NCBI GenBank assembly: GCA_003220855.1
Contig: QHTP01000034.1
Coordinates: 1-22,712 of the forward strand
DNA length: 22,712 bases
Direction: 5' to 3'
Source of the DNA: Gemmatimonadota bacterium
Lineage (GTDB): Bacteria; Gemmatimonadota; Gemmatimonadetes; Gemmatimonadales; GWC2-71-9
Of this stretch, positions 21,101 to 22,712 are shown in pieces. A model generated the notes under the pieces. That model was not told the DNA's origin. It saw nothing but the letters and a program-made list of their open reading frames with translations, and did no database searches. Each line of letters starts with the position of its first letter. Positions within the stretch are counted from its first letter, which is position 1. Made by a program: the position numbers and the translations under genes.

Positions 21101-21667
21101 CTACGCGTGCACGAGCGAGCGCAGCTTGAACGCCCCGACCAACAGCGCGACACCGGCCACGATCGCAAAGGCCGCGATGAGTCCCATGATCGCGGCGAGC
21201 GTGACCGGCGGGGAGAACAGCGCGAACGCCGATGCCACGACGCTCAAGACCCCGAACGCCGCGATCCAGCCCCACTGCACGCCCAGTCTCCGTTGCATCA
21301 GCGCGGCGGAGATCCCGAGAATGCCGGTGACCATGAGCCACCAAGCGACCCATACGACCGCGAAGGTCAGGGAGAGCACGGGGTAGTAGACGAGCGCAGC
21401 GATCCCGAATCCGACGCCCACCAGGCCCGAGAGCAACAACACCCACCAGTGTGTCATGACCGGTCGCATCTCTACGGCGTGCACGATGTCGACGGCGCCG
21501 GCAAACAGCGCCCACCACGCGATCACGAGCGCGAAGGCCGCGACGGAGTCGAGCGGCCGTGCGAAGATGAACACGCCCACCGCCAGCGCCAGCAGCCCGC
21601 GCAGCACGAGCGCCCACCAGGTACGCTGATACACTCGCTTGAGATCGTCGAGGACGGTGGTCGTCAT
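21101..21667 (-). CDS. HdeD-like (DUF308) membrane protein
   Basis: The 188-aa protein has six hydrophobic helices arranged as repeated pairs: WWALVLRGLLALAVGVFIFARP, VAAFALVIAWWALFAGAVDIVHAV, HWWVLLLSGLVGVGFGIAALVYYP, then VVWVAWWLMVTGILGISAAL, GWIAAFGVLSVVASAFALF and AAIMGLIAAFAIVAGVALLVGAFKLR. This is the HdeD/DUF308 pattern, linked to acid resistance in enterobacteria, with no known biochemical activity. ATG 21667 is preceded by GGGGAGG 4 nt upstream. A weak TTGTCA-N17-TAGGGG pair (21703 down to 21675, minus strand) could be its promoter. The frame stays open upstream into the UppP gene, but that part is antisense to it. It converges on the regulator at 20435 with about 40 bp between stops. 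Confidence 0.85.
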   Translation of the reverse strand: MTTTVLDDLKRVYQRTWWALVLRGLLALAVGVFIFARPLDSVAAFALVIAWWALFAGAVDIVHAVEMRPVMTHWWVLLLSGLVGVGFGIAALVYYPVLSLTFAVVWVAWWLMVTGILGISAALMQRRLGVQWGWIAAFGVLSVVASAFALFSPPVTLAAIMGLIAAFAIVAGVALLVGAFKLRSLVHA

Positions 21668-21823
21668 ATGGCCTCCCCTAGGAGAGTCGCGTTTCGGTGA
21701 CAAGCATGACATCGGAGTCTGATGCCCGCTAGTATCGCCCGAGTGCAGCGAGGGGAATCGAGCCTTGATCGGGATCGCGGTGGCGGCGATCGTATGCGCA
21801 CGCTTCATCAAGGGAGACTCCGC

Positions 21824-22645
21824 ATGAGCGGCATGATCAGCTGGGCCCAGGCGGCGATTCTCGGGGCCGTCGAGGGCCTCACCGAGTATCTGCCGGTCTC
21901 CTCGACCGCGCACATCGACCTCGCCGGGCATTGGCTCGGCGTCGCCGATGTTCCCGGATTCGCGTCGTTCGACATCGTGATTCAGCTGGGCGCGATTCTC
22001 GCGGTGCTCGTCCACTATCGGGCGCTTATCGCACAGCGTCTCTCGGGGGTGGTGCGCCGGGACCCGATCGCCATCAGGCTGTGGCTCGCGATCGCCGCCG
22101 GGTTCATCCCGACCGCCGTCATCGGACTGATCCTCCACAAGCTGATCCTGCGATATCTCTTCGGACTGGTCACGATCGCCGCCGCGTTCGTGGTCGGCGG
22201 CGTCGTCATGATCGGGGTCGAGGCCTGGCGCAAACGCAGTGCCAGGGCGTGGCGCGACGGCCTGGAAGAGGTCACGCCCCTCGACGGCCTATGGATCGGC
22301 CTCGGCCAGTGCGTCGCGATGATCCCCGGGACGTCGCGCTCCATGGCCACCATCGTCCCCGGTCAGCTACGCGGCCTCTCGACCGCCACCGCCGCGGAGT
22401 TCTCGTTCCTCCTGGGGCTTCCCACCCTCAGCGCGGCCACGCTGTACGAGGGCTACAGGGCGCGGCACGAGCTCATGGCCCACGCCGGGAGCGTCTCCGT
22501 CCTGATCGGGCTCGTCGTGTCGTTCGTCGTGGCGCTCGGCGTGATCTCGGGATTCTTGCGCTACCTGAAGCGGCGGGGCCTCGCACCGTTCGGGTACTAT
22601 CGGATCGTCCTGGGCGCGGTCGTCTTCTGGATGGCGTTGCCCTGA
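21824..22645 (+). CDS. uppP: Undecaprenyl-diphosphatase (UppP/BacA)
   Basis: UppP dephosphorylates undecaprenyl pyrophosphate to recycle the lipid carrier for peptidoglycan and other envelope polymers; it also gives bacitracin tolerance. The 273-aa length equals that of the E. coli enzyme. The first motif EGLTEYLPVSSTAH has E17, E21, S26-S27 and H30; the second, PGTSRSMATIVPG, has R172. Both active-site regions are intact. The usual Gly before H30 is Ala29. Multiple transmembrane helices follow the family layout. ATG 21824 is chosen because GGGAGA lies 7 nt upstream and the N-terminus aligns with the family; in-frame ATGs at 21722 and 21794 would add a non-conserved, charged extension. It diverges from the HdeD-like gene across 156 bp. 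Confidence 0.95.
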   Translation: MSGMISWAQAAILGAVEGLTEYLPVSSTAHIDLAGHWLGVADVPGFASFDIVIQLGAILAVLVHYRALIAQRLSGVVRRDPIAIRLWLAIAAGFIPTAVIGLILHKLILRYLFGLVTIAAAFVVGGVVMIGVEAWRKRSARAWRDGLEEVTPLDGLWIGLGQCVAMIPGTSRSMATIVPGQLRGLSTATAAEFSFLLGLPTLSAATLYEGYRARHELMAHAGSVSVLIGLVVSFVVALGVISGFLRYLKRRGLAPFGYYRIVLGAVVFWMALP

Positions 22646-22712
22646 GCCGGACAGGCGCTCACTTTGACCCAAGTTGGACCCAAACCTGACGGTGCCCGCC
22701 TCGAAAGCATGA

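Noticed and set aside
21722..21823. Longer N-terminus for UppP
   Set aside because: The extension is charged and unlike the family, and ATG 21824 gives the standard 273-aa length with a good Shine-Dalgarno.
22663..22684. TTGACCCAA/TTGGACCCAA near-repeat after uppP
   Set aside because: Two imperfect 10-bp copies near the window edge; could be part of a promoter for the next gene but nothing downstream is visible to support it.

Overview
The window is GC-rich bacterial chromosome (roughly two thirds G+C by eye). Its gene content resembles Gemmatimonadota or a similar Gram-negative environmental lineage: an outer-membrane barrel protein, many lipobox secretion signals, a BNR-type beta-propeller lipoprotein, a subtilase lipoprotein, many PAS/histidine-kinase genes, and tRNAs without encoded CCA. 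The taxonomic assignment is inference. I see no mobile element, CRISPR array, rRNA or phage gene.

Layout. 1-130: a possible leftward promoter. 131-1360 (+): a hybrid kinase-like protein whose kinase core has lost its key residues. 1361-4014 (-): a BNR/sialidase-fold lipoprotein and murB. 4082-5506 (+): a tandem-PAS histidine kinase that starts inside its first PAS repeat, followed by a 56-aa membrane peptide gene. 5777-6165 (-): a Glu(CTC)-Glu(TTC)-Lys(CTT) tRNA cluster with unusual 13-bp repeat arrays in its spacers. 6308-7567 (+): a membrane GGDEF protein. 7690-9636 (+): a PAS-PAS-kinase-receiver hybrid. 9720-10394 (+): a Crp/Fnr-type regulator. 10480-11091 (+): an outer-membrane barrel. 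11103-13463 (-): a subtilisin-like lipoprotein. 13519-13886 (-): a broken regulator remnant.

13919-18235 is the most coherent block. An ECF sigma factor, its zinc-finger anti-sigma factor and a DUF4349 lipoprotein lie on the minus strand. Diverging from them are a four-helix membrane protein and then two blue-copper (cupredoxin) proteins. Three promoter-like sites share the pattern GGAATA-N17-GTCT(C/T). Two are back to back between the sigma operon and the membrane-protein gene, and the third precedes the cupredoxin pair. I read this as one autoregulated ECF regulon handling envelope copper or redox stress. The sites are seen directly; the function is inferred.

18302-18904 (+) is a TMEM175-type channel. 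19016-21061 (+) is a four-cistron cassette in which every junction is a 4-nt stop/start overlap: a signal-less trypsin-like protease, a separate truncated PDZ cistron, a second trypsin-like protease, and a NarL/LuxR-type regulator whose receiver lacks its phospho-acceptor. The window closes with an HdeD-like membrane protein (-) and undecaprenyl-diphosphatase UppP (+).
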